A DNA stretch of 20,046 nucleotides from Chara braunii (GCA_003427395.1 BFEA01000122.1:1413487-1433532); one strand, 5' to 3'. Shown: positions 7,612 to 17,036, counted from the first letter of the stretch. Notes: generated by a model from the sequence alone, not told the origin. A program made the numbers and translations.

Positions 7612-7970
7612 CTAGGTTACCAGCCGGGCCGCCCGGGTCACCTTGTCTTGCCCGTGCGGATGGTACCAGCAAAAAAAAAAAAAAAAAAAAAATCCCAAAA
7701 AATCCAAAAAAAAACTATGTTATGTCGAAAAATAAACAGAACAACTTTTGCCTCAGGGTTATATCGAAATTCGGTATCAGTTTAAAAATAAAATTAAAAA
7801 TTAAAAAATAATGTTTTTTTATTTATTTTAATCCTTTTGAACCCGACTGGGCAAGTGGTCCCGGGCCACTTCTAAAAAAATAAAAAAATATATATATTGT
7901 GTAGAATTACAAGACAAACAACTTTTGGTTGAGGTTCGCACCAGAATTCCTCACGGAATCTGAGATTAAA
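7530..7970. repeat. Direct repeat of the H core around element I
   Basis: 7530-7611 and 7888-7970 are close copies (TTGTGTA.AATT.CAAGACAAAC through CTCACGGAAT.TGAGATTAAA), offset 359 bp, with the element I sequence between them. Both copies end in AGATTAAA. Confidence 0.88.
7612..7880 (+). mobile_element. Partial MITE, element I
   Basis: It begins with a perfect CTAGGTTACC and GC-rich foldback GGGCCGCCCGGG. An A tract of about 21 (7672-7692), a core copy (7715-7795, TAAACAGAACAACTTTTG) and a second GC-rich foldback near 7842-7875 (AAGTGGTCCCGGGCCACTT) follow. The expected terminal GGTAACCTAG is missing. The sequence then continues into a further copy of the H core (7898-7970). Confidence 0.55.
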
Positions 7971-8235
7971 GAAAGAAAAAAAAAACTTATGCATAGGTAT
8001 CCTCCTTTAAGCCCCTTTAGCCCCTTTATAATAAATTTATACACCCATTTTGCCCCTTTGACAACGAATTCTAAAAAAATGAAAAAACTCAAATTTTGTA
8101 TCCTCAGGGAGCGCGCATATTTATGTTTTTCCACGCTCAGGTGCTGATCGAGCATAAAAATCTTTTCAAATTTTCTCAATTGTCAAAAGCATTTAGGAAT
8201 AAGTATTATCAGTGTGTGTGGAGTGGGGGAAAAAT

Positions 8236-8385
8236 AAAATACACAACTTGGAAATTTGACTCAAAAATATCCGATACTAATAATTGTTTGAGTATAAAAA
8301 ATTATTTATATAAAATATACAAACTGAAAGTTTGACTTAAAAATATTCGACACTAACAATTGTTTTAGTATAAAAAATTATTTAT
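8236..8385. repeat. 76-bp internal tandem repeat, first pair
   Basis: Two units start at 8236 and 8312: AAAATA(C/T)ACAA, TTTGACT, AAAATAT(C/T)CGA, ACTAA.AATTGTTT and AGTATAAAAAATTATTTAT. The same pair recurs in the second segmental unit. Confidence 0.9.
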
Positions 8386-8438
8386 CACGAAATAAAAATC
8401 AAATTATCATCATATGTATCCTCATTTATTATGGTTAG

Positions 8439-8471
8439 CAGTGTCACTAGCTCGTACGTACGGAGATCCAA
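8439..8471 (-). mobile_element. Truncated terminus of element C
   Basis: CAGTGTCACTAGCTCGTACGTACGGAG matches the left end of element C (8887 onward) and is preceded by the same target sequence ATGGTTAG (8431-8438). It stops after about 33 bp at the duplication breakpoint. Confidence 0.85.
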
Positions 8472-8677
8472 AATAAATTTATACACCCATTTTGCTCCTT
8501 TGACAGCGAACTCTAAAAAAATGAAAAAACTCAAATTTGATATCCTCTGGGAGAGCGTATATATATGTTTTTCCACGCTCGGATGCTGACCGAGCATAAA
8601 AATCTTTTCAAATTTTCTCAATTGTCAAAAACAATTATGAATGAGTATTATCAGTGTGTGTGGAGTGGGGGGAAAAT

Positions 8678-8829
8678 AAAATATACAACCTGGAAGTTTG
8701 ACTAAAAAATATCCGATACTAACAATTGTTTTAGTATAAAAAATTATTTATATAAAATATACAACCTGGAAGTTTGACTTAAAAATATTCGATACTAACA
8801 AATGTTTTAGTATAAAAAATTATTTATAT
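8678..8829. repeat. 76-bp internal tandem repeat, second pair
   Basis: Units start at 8678 and 8754. They are the counterparts of 8236-8385, with TACAACCTGGAAGTTTGACT in both. Confidence 0.9.
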
Positions 8830-8886
8830 TTATCACCAAAGAAAAATGAAATTATCATTGTATGTACCCTCATTTATTATGGTTAG

Positions 8887-9434
8887 CAGGGTCACCAGCC
8901 CGTACGTACGGAGGTCCCAGACCAGACCTCCGTACGTACGATCGTTCGGGGTCATGTACGAGGTTCGAACCGGACGGCGGTCGACCCCCGTCAAAAAATA
9001 TTTTGGGGCCTAAAAATATTTTTTTTTTTGTGAAGTTTTTTTTGTGAGTTCTCTGTGACATGAGGTAGATGCTTGTAAACTTTCAAGTCATTTGGCTCAG
9101 TCAAATAAGAACTAAAAACTGCCAAAGATGCAGGTGTCAAAAACGTGCTCGCCCACGTTGTTTTTCACTTTTTACTTTTTGTTTTCACTTCAGTTCGGGG
9201 TCTAAATTATTTTGTTATTTCTTGAAATTTTTTTTGGGGGGGGTTGTATTATGTGAAGTACACATATGTAAATTTTTAGGGTATTTAGATATGGCAAAAA
9301 AAAAAAAAAAAATTGCCAAAGATGGTGGTGTCGAAAACATGCTCGCTCACTTACTATATATATATATTTTTTTAGTATTTGTTTTTCGTTTCTTATTTTT
9401 ATTTCAAATTTGGTAAGGAATTTGGATGTAATGC

Positions 9435-9471
<37 letters not shown>

Positions 9472-9568
9472 CGTGTTTGGCCCGAACGGTCGAACGCATC
9501 CCTAAGGAGTCTCATACGTGGGCGTTCGGGTTCGGGCATTCGGCCCGTCCCGAACGCCAGTTACCTTG
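8887..9568 (-). mobile_element. hAT-like MITE, element C (682 bp)
   Basis: An inverted-orientation relative of A and B. It starts CAGGGTCACCAGCCCGTAC and ends CGAACGCCAGTTACCTTG; imperfect terminal inverted repeats match the (C)AAGGTTGCCAG type. Flanks ATGGTTAG (8879-8886) and ATGATTAG (9569-9576) match at 7 of 8 positions, a good 8-bp target duplication. Inside are the two modules (GATG.(A/T)GGTGTC.AAAAC.TGCTCGC at about 9128 and 9320), part of the core (9400-9440) and a 32-nt T tract (9440-9471) beside the GC-rich block of CGAACG motifs. No transposase. Confidence 0.88.
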
Positions 9569-9576
9569 ATGATTAG

Positions 9577-10335
9577 TGAATTATTTTCAGCAAATCAGCA
9601 ACCAACAAAGAAAATAAAAATTTGACTTTTTTTTTTTTTTTTAATTCAACCACCAGTATCTCCTTAAGTGTTGGAAAATTACGATGTTTGGCCAGTACCC
9701 AAACTTTTCAGGGGTGGGACACAGGATCGACAATGTCCTATAAATCTAAATTTTATAGTGCCGCGAGTGAACGGAAAAAGGGGGAAAAAAAATGTTTTCT
9801 CTACTGCAATGATGTCGGGCAGGGTAGTCTAGGAGGCCGTGCTCACAATCTTCCTCCACAAAATGCACCTTACAGGTAAGTCGCTCACATTCTGAATGTT
9901 ATCGTTTTTTTTTTTTTCTTTGTCGTATGTTTCTTACGAGTCCCCTGTCCGCGAATTGCTCAAGCTGTGTTTTGTCAGAGGATTGTAAGGCTCATCACAC
10001 TGGCACTTAGGGAAATGTATCCAACCATTTTCACGGTCGGATCTATGTGCCCGTTTTTTTTTCCTTTTATTCTGTTTTTGAAATCCGACAACCTGGTCAC
10101 GGGGTTGAGATGCTCTCATTGAGGGCTCACACTACCATTTCCAATAACGTATACAACTGCAATCACGGTCAAAGCTTTGTTTACTTTTTTTATTTTTCTT
10201 CTTTTCTGAGGTTCACGGTCGCATTTATTTTATTTTGTTATATTCTTGAGAGTACCAAAAATAAAATAAAGTGGTACCCAGGCTCGGAAAACTCGGAGCA
10301 AAGTGAAATTCATGATCGGCAAAAATAAGCTCGGA
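9577..10335. other. Unassigned intergenic DNA
   Basis: No supportable gene. The frame 9622-9879 and others show no domain. CTTACAGGTAAGTCG (9869-9883) has a splice-donor-like AGGTAAGT at 9875 but no coding context. CACGGTC recurs at 10032, 10164 and 10214. Confidence 0.4.
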
Positions 10336-10615
10336 GGCACTGGTGGTTTAAAAATTATTTATTAAATTGATAAATTACTATAAAAGTTATAATGCTAAGC
10401 TTATGAAGTGAAAGTCGTGTATTGCATTGGGATGTTGTGAATCTATAGATTTACCATATAAACTTCATTATTAAAAAAAAATGCAAGTAAAAAAATTATC
10501 AATATGTTTGACATATTGTCATAGAAAAAATTTAAAGGTTGTGACTTATCATAATTTTTTATTGTTTTGTTCGTATGTTGACGATTCATGAAAAAAAAAA
10601 AATCAAACATTTAAT

Positions 10616-10703
10616 AAGACTGTGTACAAATATAAAGTTTATGGGAACTGCCTCGGTAAGTTTAAGACTGTGTACAAATACAAATTTTATGGTAACTGCC
10701 TCT
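10616..10703. repeat. 48-bp tandem duplication
   Basis: AAGACTGTGTACAAATA.AAA.TTTATGG.AACTGCCTC is present at 10616 and 10664, with GGTAAGTTTAA following the first copy and again near 10720. Confidence 0.85.
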
Positions 10704-10819
10704 AATTATGAATTGATCGGTAAGTTTAACATATTGGGAGTATATATAAAAATTGTCGATGAAAATATTGCATTACTTATGCGTAGTTTGCAGTTTATTT
10801 TCTTAATATGTATATATAT

Positions 10820-11170
10820 ACATTGCATAGCGTACACGTACCAGATTTTTCCGTATGAAACATATAGGTAATATTTTGTACAGGATCTGCACGGGGATGT
10901 GTATGGGAACATGTACGTTTTGTACGTCCCAGTATGAAAAAAAAGTCATCAAAAAAATCCAAAAAAATAAAAGTGATGCAACAACACAAAACAAGCAACA
11001 TTTGGTTGAGCATCATCTGTAGATTTTTATTAGAATTTAAAAAAATTAAAAAGAAATAATATCGAATTGAAAAAAAAATAAAAAAATACAGTGCCCCTAG
11101 CATATGGGTAGCGTACGGATACAGGAGTATGAATTCGTACTTGTACGAGGTGCGTACAAGTGGCAATGCT
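10820..11170 (+). mobile_element. MITE, element G (about 350 bp)
   Basis: The left end ACATTGCATAGCGTACACGTACC and the right end GTACGAGGTGCGTACAAGTGGCAATGCTG form an imperfect inverted repeat (CATTGC... on both strands). The end blocks are rich in GTAC/CGTAC rather than CGAACG. The middle has A-rich tracts and a copy of the shared core (10972-11048, ACAAAACAAGCAACATTTGG). Flanks ATATATAT and ATGTATAT could be an 8-bp target duplication, but the left one lies in a microsatellite. No coding capacity. Confidence 0.65.
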
Positions 11171-11179
11171 GATGTATAT

Positions 11180-11938
11180 ATAAAAATTATCGTTTTACGA
11201 GTAGTGCTTTAAACAATAATATGTGTTTTATATTAAGTAATGATCATAAGTTTTTCAATTGATAATGATGAGAAATAATATTAATAATTACATTAATGAT
11301 TAATTGGTTTATCTTCATGTTGATCTTTGATAAACATAATTTCATTATCACCATCTATCATTTAGCAAAATTGTAGAATTGAAAATAAAGCGAAAACATA
11401 TTTAGTTTATTGTAACTCGTTTTTTTAATCACATGACTGCGAATAAATGTAACAAAAGCTGACATCTCTTTTGTTATTTATGCGTGAGATAAACTTATAT
11501 TTAATTATGATGGATTTAAAGATGTTTATAGGGAAAAACGATGATGTCATTATTTTTCTTGTATGGTTTTATACACGAAGCGATTGAGGATACTACTTAT
11601 TTATAATTACATATGTCATGAAGCACATAACTCACCTGACTTAATTAACAAGATGTGCATCCGCTTCTATATACTTCACATTTCTCTCACTATTTTAGAA
11701 TTTTTATGCAATTCGGATATTTATAAAATAAATTTTCAGTGACGTTTTTATGTACTTTAAAATTGAGATTAAATAATATTGTATTTGGCAGGTAAGGGGG
11801 CTGACAAAGTGGTGATTATTATTGTATGTGAATAGCATCATACCTTTAAGATGATAATATCGAAAAAACACAGGTGTTTCATATTTATATTTTATTCGCA
11901 ATAATTTAAAATATTTCAACATGTCATGATTAAATGTA
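11180..11938. other. AT-rich intergenic DNA
   Basis: Nothing recognised: no gene, RNA or repeat with confident boundaries. Confidence 0.5.
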
Positions 11939-11946
11939 GTTTTTAC

Positions 11947-12048
11947 CTAGGTTACCGGCCCGGACGTCCGGGACCCCTGTGACCGTTCGGGATGTCCGAC
12001 CGGATGTCTGGCCGGACGTCGGACCGGACAGGGTATGTCCGACCTAGC

Positions 12049-12092
<44 letters not shown>

Positions 12093-12460
12093 AATCATGT
12101 GGCTTCCACCTTGCATTAGGTGTATGCCACCAAAGTTTTGGATCATTTGGGTCAGTAGAATAAATAATAAAAATCTTTAAAGATTCATTCCCCATTTTTA
12201 CCCCTCCTATCCCCACCAAAACCCCTTCTACCCCCCCTTTCCCCCTCAAATACCACACTATCAGCAAATGCTCAGAAAACTCTGAATTTTTTTGTGGGGT
12301 ATCTCTAGGCCATGCACAACACTGTTATAATTTTTTATTTTTTATTTTTATTTTTTAGTGTCAAAAAGGCGTCGTTCGGAAATCCGGACGACGGGGGGGG
12401 GAGACGTCCGAGGAAGACGTCCGGTGGAAATGTCCGGTCTCCGGACCATTGGTAACCTAG
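11947..12460. mobile_element. hAT-like MITE, element E (514 bp)
   Basis: Perfect 10-bp terminal inverted repeats, CTAGGTTACC and GGTAACCTAG, flanked by a perfect 8-bp target duplication, GTTTTTAC (11939-11946 and 12461-12468). The left 100 bp is packed with CCGGACGTC/GATGTCC motifs and the right end has GACGTCCG motifs, which look like transposase-binding subterminal arrays. After the left block come 41 consecutive A (12051-12091), a hairpin (GTGGC ttc CACCT ... AGGTG tat GCCAC, 12099-12130) and a C-run tract (12190-12245). The shared core is absent. Part of the interior (CAGCAAATGCTCAG... TATCTCTAGG) weakly resembles the 8030/8472 repeat units. No transposase. With no core the orientation is undefined. 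Confidence 0.93.
12190..12245 (-). other. G-quadruplex-capable tract (C-runs on plus)
   Basis: Six runs of at least four C lie at 12190-12193, 12201-12204, 12211-12214, 12222-12225, 12231-12237 and 12241-12245, with loops of 3-7 nt. The minus strand therefore meets the usual G4+ N1-7 quadruplex rule several times over, and the plus strand could form an i-motif. Confidence 0.85.
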
Positions 12461-12468
12461 GTTTTTAC

Positions 12469-12817
12469 TAGGTTACCTTATCGGATATTCGGGATCCGCT
12501 TGACTGTCCAGGGTTGTTCGGTCTGACAAATGGTCAGATATCCTCCCCGACAGTCTGTCTGAACCTCAACCGGAAAAAAAAAAAAAAAAAAAAAAAAAAA
12601 GTTCTGCAGAAAAAGAAATTGAACAAGTTTTGTTTCAGAGTGACATCGAAATTTGTTGTCTGATTTAAAATAAAAAATAAAATTAAACTTATTAAAAATA
12701 TTCTTATTTTTTAAAAATATTTTTAACTGCTAAAAATAGAGTTGTTCGGGTCCGGACGTCCGGGACACTATTGACTGTCCGGCCAGTACTTCCTGCAATC
12801 AGACATCTAGTAACATG
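12469..12817 (+). mobile_element. MITE, element F (about 349 bp)
   Basis: It starts TAGGTTACC directly after the right target duplication of element E and ends near ATCTAGTAACATG, an imperfect inverted terminal match. The left block has GGATATTCGGGATCC and CTGTC/GACAG foldbacks, then about 28 A, then the shared core (12598-12675, TGAACAAGTTTTGTTTCAG) and a right block with GGTCCGGACGTCCGGGAC. The two blocks resemble those of E and I. The right target duplication is poor (ATTTTTTT against GTTTTTAC). Confidence 0.7.
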
Positions 12818-13867
12818 ATTTTTTTAGTGATATACATAATCATGGTACAAAAAGTTTCCAAATGAAAAACCTTTGTGTGTGGCTGAAGATGAGTAATACA
12901 AGGTCATTTGTGCGTAAAGGTATTGCTATAATAATAAATTATAAATGTATATGGAAATGAAAGTTATATTATGTAACCCGCATTATACTTATAACAAAAG
13001 TTAAAGCACTACTAACAACCCTTATAGCAAAATGGCATGGTAGCGTTTATGTTGTACTGACTGACATCGGGAAATACATTTTATAACAATATATCGTTGT
13101 GGTTTTGATAATGATTTAAAATGTCACAACGAAGGTGTTAAACTTAAGTTTTTACCATATTATTTAATGCAAATAAGTACATGCATTGTGTAAATAAAGA
13201 AGTCGGTGAATGTCACATTGATTAAAAACAACACTTTTTCACCACTTTACAAGTTGTCATTGAATTAGATGTGTGTACTATGGATATTATTATTATTACA
13301 TTTTTATATGTACTTGATAAAAAATATTATATGTTGTTCGATGCGAACATATGTTTTTTTATTTTTGAACATTTTTAATTTTATTTCATCAAACTTCTAT
13401 TGAAGTTTTATCTATCCCATAAAAATTATCATCAACTCGAAACGGAATATCGTAATTTATATGATTGTCTCAAATTCATATTATTAATTAGATTTTTTTA
13501 ACCGTTGAAGTTTTAAGACCTACCACCATCAAGTTTAGGTTTAAGCAATATGGTCTCATAGGTATCGTGCGTTTTTCCCTCTACATTGGTTGCAAATTTC
13601 TATATTTGCATCCGAAATACAAAAATATGTACCTTCATTTGCCCCATTATAGTTATGAGGATATGAATTGTTTAATTTTTGTTATGGTTGATAAAAATAT
13701 CATCGTACGAACAACTATGTAGATTGACAATATATTTTCATGTCCTTGCTTTTAATTGTGACAAAAAATAAATTATAGTTTGAATTCTATCACATTATCG
13801 TTCATTTTTGTATGTTATGCAGTGTTGTTTAATTATTTTATGCGTCGTGAGATTAATAGTTTCATAA
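12818..13867. other. AT-rich intergenic DNA
   Basis: About 1 kb with no gene, RNA gene or repeat I can support. Codon frames are short and broken. Confidence 0.55.
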
Positions 13868-13883
13868 CTTACACTATTGTTTG

Positions 13884-14050
13884 AAAAAAAAAAAAAAAAA
13901 ACGACGACCTTGGGATATCTCCATTGATCGGATCGACCCTTGATAATTCAACATGTTTTATTCTATTCATAAAGGTTCAAAGAAGGATTTGAACACGGGT
14001 CCATATTTCAACAGTTCATGGTTGTACCAACTAGGTTAGGCTCGTTGGTA
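13884..14050 (-). mobile_element. tRNA-derived SINE with poly-T tail
   Basis: On the minus strand an A box TAACCTAGTTGG (one mismatch to TRGCNNAGYNGG, plus about 14023-14034) is followed some 43 nt later by a B box-like TGTTCAAATCC. A body of about 85 bp then ends in about 18 T (plus-strand A run near 13884-13901). T-tailed tRNA-type SINEs are known in plants (p-SINE1 and Au types). CTTACACT at 13868-13875 and 14052-14059 is a candidate target duplication, followed by similar bases (ATTG and GCTATT). It is unrelated in body to the SINEs at 501 and 1496. Confidence 0.78.
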
Positions 14051-14059
14051 CCTTACACT

Positions 14060-15990
14060 GCTATTATTTTCGAGATATTTAATAGTGTTGTTATTTAATT
14101 AGTTTATACACCGTAAGATTTATATTTTCATACAACATTTATTTTTTTTTAGATATTTTTAATTTTTTACTTTTTCATTTTCATATATATATAACAGTGT
14201 TTGTTGTCGGTGATCGTGTTCAGATGGTTCCTTTGGCATAAAACAATAAATAATTCATTCAGATTTCAACTATTATAACAAATATCAGGTTGTTGAACCT
14301 TGTCCAGAATCATCGTGGACATTACCAACATCATTTGTTATTCTCATTGTTCTCTAACCTCTCTTTACCTTTCCCTTTTACCTGTGACATTATTTTTTCA
14401 TTCCCGGAAAATACCCATTCTTGCTCTGTAAAAAAAATAATAGATCTATTGTAAATCATCATTAAAGTCACTCCTCGTATTACTATAGGTGTGCATTGTC
14501 AAGTAATGTGTATATATATTATCACTGTGCGTTGTCTCGACTCTCATATAACTCATTTCCTTTATCCTTTAGGAACAATGATAAACATTTTTTTTTCCTT
14601 CTTTTGGTAATAATAGGAAACCTAAAAACTATTGCAGTGTTATTTTGTTTTCCTAATAACCTGTTTGCAATTTTATAAATGCTTTAACATAATATTTTGA
14701 GGTAACTACAATGCAATTACGATTTTAGTTTTAAATGCACTCCAGTCGTTCCGTTGAACATAGCATACCATCACGTGATCTTATCGAACATGAATAATGA
14801 CTTTTATACATTCAACATTTTCACCCCATTCACGTAGACTGCATTGTGAAATGCAAACCTCTTTTCGTGCCGTAGTTATTTTTAATAATTTTTGAAAGGG
14901 TTCACAAACATAATTGGGATAATTTATCTTTTGAAATTGTGTGATGAATGTAATATTGTCGACAAACATGTCCAGTATTGAAGCTCTACTATTACTGATG
15001 ATATTTGTCCACGGCTACTGTTGGCAAGTTCCGGTGTCGACTACTCTCAAATGACAAACCGGTTGACCCATAATAAATGATATCCAATAATAATAAAAAA
15101 TTATTCATAATTGTTTGGTAGAGTATACAAAGAAGAAAATAAACATACAACATAGAGTCCAAATGATGTAAATTTTTCCCCAATTCGCCAAAAGGAACTA
15201 TGCTGACACATAACCTTCAACCAACACGTGCGTCTAAGTGTTTAATTCTCTCTTACTTTGAGCTATAAGTGTTTTTTTTCGTTGCACATAGCCAACCAAT
15301 CCGACTGCTTAAATTTGTGGTAAGATGGGAAAAAACATTTATGCATTGTCAACCACAACACGTCATTTATGCTATATTGTTATGCGTGACAAGTGACCTT
15401 CACGCATCAAGTCAGTTATGCATCTAGATAACATGACAATAAACGATGTCTCAAAAACATCATTTTTTTAATGTCATTTTTAATCGATAAAGTCAAAAGT
15501 CACTTAAATGCCTTTGTCGGCTGTTCGGTATCGAATCGGTTGTGTTTAAAGTTTGGTTGTATCCGGAGTTTGCTATGAGATCATTGTCGATCTCCAGTAT
15601 ATAATGAGCATTGAACGAGCATATTTTCCTTATTGTGAAATTCAACCTGGTGCTATTGGTCCCCTTATGTTAAACCAAAAATATTTGACTCATACATCAG
15701 TCGTTGCCCTTACCCGTTAACGGCCACGACTTTTTCGGGGCGGGGAAGGCCGAGTAGTACAATCGTGGAGGAAGTTGTTGGGCCCCAAACGAAATTGCAA
15801 ATGGATTGCACATTGTCCCGTTGATTGATATCGTGAATGTGGAAACATTTGCACAAACGCAATTTAGAAAAAAAAAAGAAGTGTTGAAAAAAAAAAAACA
15901 GAACGAAAGATGTACTTAGCATATGGCGGGAAAAAACAGTGAAAAAATGTCGACTGTAAGGTGGACAGAGAATGTTTATTTCCATGTTTC
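14060..15990. other. AT-rich intergenic DNA
   Basis: Nearly 2 kb without a supportable gene. The frames at 14496-14678, 14781-14969, 14992-15183 and 15710-16018 are hydrophobic or mixed with no recognised domain and no exon-like context. GC rises locally at 15715-15795. Confidence 0.5.
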
Positions 15991-15998
15991 TAAAGAAA

Positions 15999-16018
15999 GA
16001 TTTAGTCTCACTTTGCAC
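15999..16018 (+). repeat. 20-bp match to the arm of the hairpin at 18007
   Basis: GATTTAGTCTCACTTTGCAC here differs at two positions from 18011-18030 (GATTCAGTCTGACTTTGCAC). Similarity stops soon after. It could be a stray copy of the same element or a complementary target. Confidence 0.7.
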
Positions 16019-16181
16019 GTCTTGAGAATCAAACTTTTGCTTTTGTCCGCCAAGAGAGGCGGGCCACTTATAGCGCTAAGGACGCATTGTATCGTTTTTT
16101 CCTTGTTTAGTTGTTTTTTTTTTTTTTTTTGAGAAAGTTTGTTGGTGTTCACCGTAAAAACAAGGAAAATATGACAGTGAC

Positions 16182-17036
16182 CAAGGTTGCCAGCATTCGG
16201 GACGGGTCGAATGCCCGAACCCGAATGCACGAACTTTTGACACCCCCTCTCGACGCGTTAGGCCGTTCGGTCGAACGCGGACTCGGATTAAAAAAAAAAA
16301 AAAAAAAAATTAAAAATATGAAAAAATATATGTTATGCATAATAATAAACAAAACAACATTTGTTTCAACATTACACCCAAATTATTTACCAAATTTGAA
16401 ATAAAAAGCAAATACTAAAAATTAAAAATAATAATAAAAATTAAAAAAATAAAACGAGAATTAAATTATTGATTGGGGGAACATGTTTTTAACACCTCCA
16501 TCTTTGGTGATTTTTTATTTTTTTTTGCAGTGACAAATGTCATAAAATAAATATATATATGAAACTGCGACGAAACAGTTTGTCACATCCCCTCGTTTGT
16601 TGTCCTCTTCTCTCTCTCTGCCTACGGTTTACCGGGCAGTTCTGTTTGTGACGATATATATATATTACATAATTGAGAATTTACAAATAAAAATTTTAAA
16701 AATAATTTTTTCTTCATGCCCCGAAAAAAAAAACAAACAGAAAGTGAAAAGAAAAAATAAATAAATTAGTGAGTGGACAAGCAAGGTTTGACACCACCAT
16801 CTTGGAGGATTTTTTTTTTTTTTTGGCTAAACGGAACAACTTGAAAATTAAGAGGAAGATACCTTATATCACAACGAACTCACAAAACAAACCTCGAAAA
16901 AAACTAATAATATTTAAGTGCCAAAATATTTTTTTGCTGGGTCCGAACCTCTTCAGGTTCGGGTCCCCTACACCTGAACGCCCGAACGTTCGGGGGTTAG
17001 CTTAGGGACCTCCGTACGTTCGGCCTGGCAACCTAG
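16182..17036 (+). mobile_element. hAT-like MITE, element B (855 bp, with nested insert)
   Basis: The ends CAAGGTTGCCAGC and CTGGCAACCTAG give a nearly perfect terminal inverted repeat of about 10 bp. Flanks ACAGTGAC (16174-16181) and ACAATGAG (17037-17044) match at 6 of 8 positions. The order follows element A: CGAACG-rich block, 20-nt A tract, core (16329-16405, TAAACAAAACAACATTTG), two modules (ACACCTCCATCTTTGGTG and ACACCACCATCTTGG), and a GC-rich right block with CCCGAACGTTCGGGGG. The first module is split by the 93-bp insert at 16561. No transposase. Confidence 0.9.
16561..16653 (-). mobile_element. Nested short element inside element B
   Basis: This is the reverse complement of 5021-5102, plus a few extra bases (TTCTGTTTGTGACG) on the right. 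It interrupts element B where element A is continuous and is flanked by ATATATATAT on both sides, which could be a target duplication or pre-existing microsatellite. Short internal matches (GACGAAACAG and CTGTTTGTGACG) may be imperfect terminal inverted repeats. Confidence 0.8.

Larger units (their letters stand above)
8030..8918. repeat. Segmental tandem duplication, 442-447 bp units
   Basis: Unit 1 is 8030-8471 and unit 2 is 8472-8918. Landmarks repeat in order: AATAAATTTATACACCCATT (8030, 8472), TTTTTCCACGCTC, TCAGTGTGTGTGGAGTGGGG, ATGGTTAGCAG (8431, 8879) and CGTACGTACGGAG. The right part of each unit includes the 8-bp target site plus the first roughly 33 bp of element C. Frames across it are duplicated too but have no recognisable product. 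Confidence 0.95.

Noticed and set aside
8008-8030. Degenerate telomere repeats (CCCCTTTAGCCCCTTTA)
   Set aside because: Only two units, and not the plant CCCTAAA motif. More likely part of the C-rich segment also seen in element E.
9875-9882. Splice donor AGGTAAGT as evidence of an exon at 9622-9879
   Set aside because: The motif is good but the upstream frame is low complexity without protein similarity, and no matching acceptor and downstream exon could be recognised.
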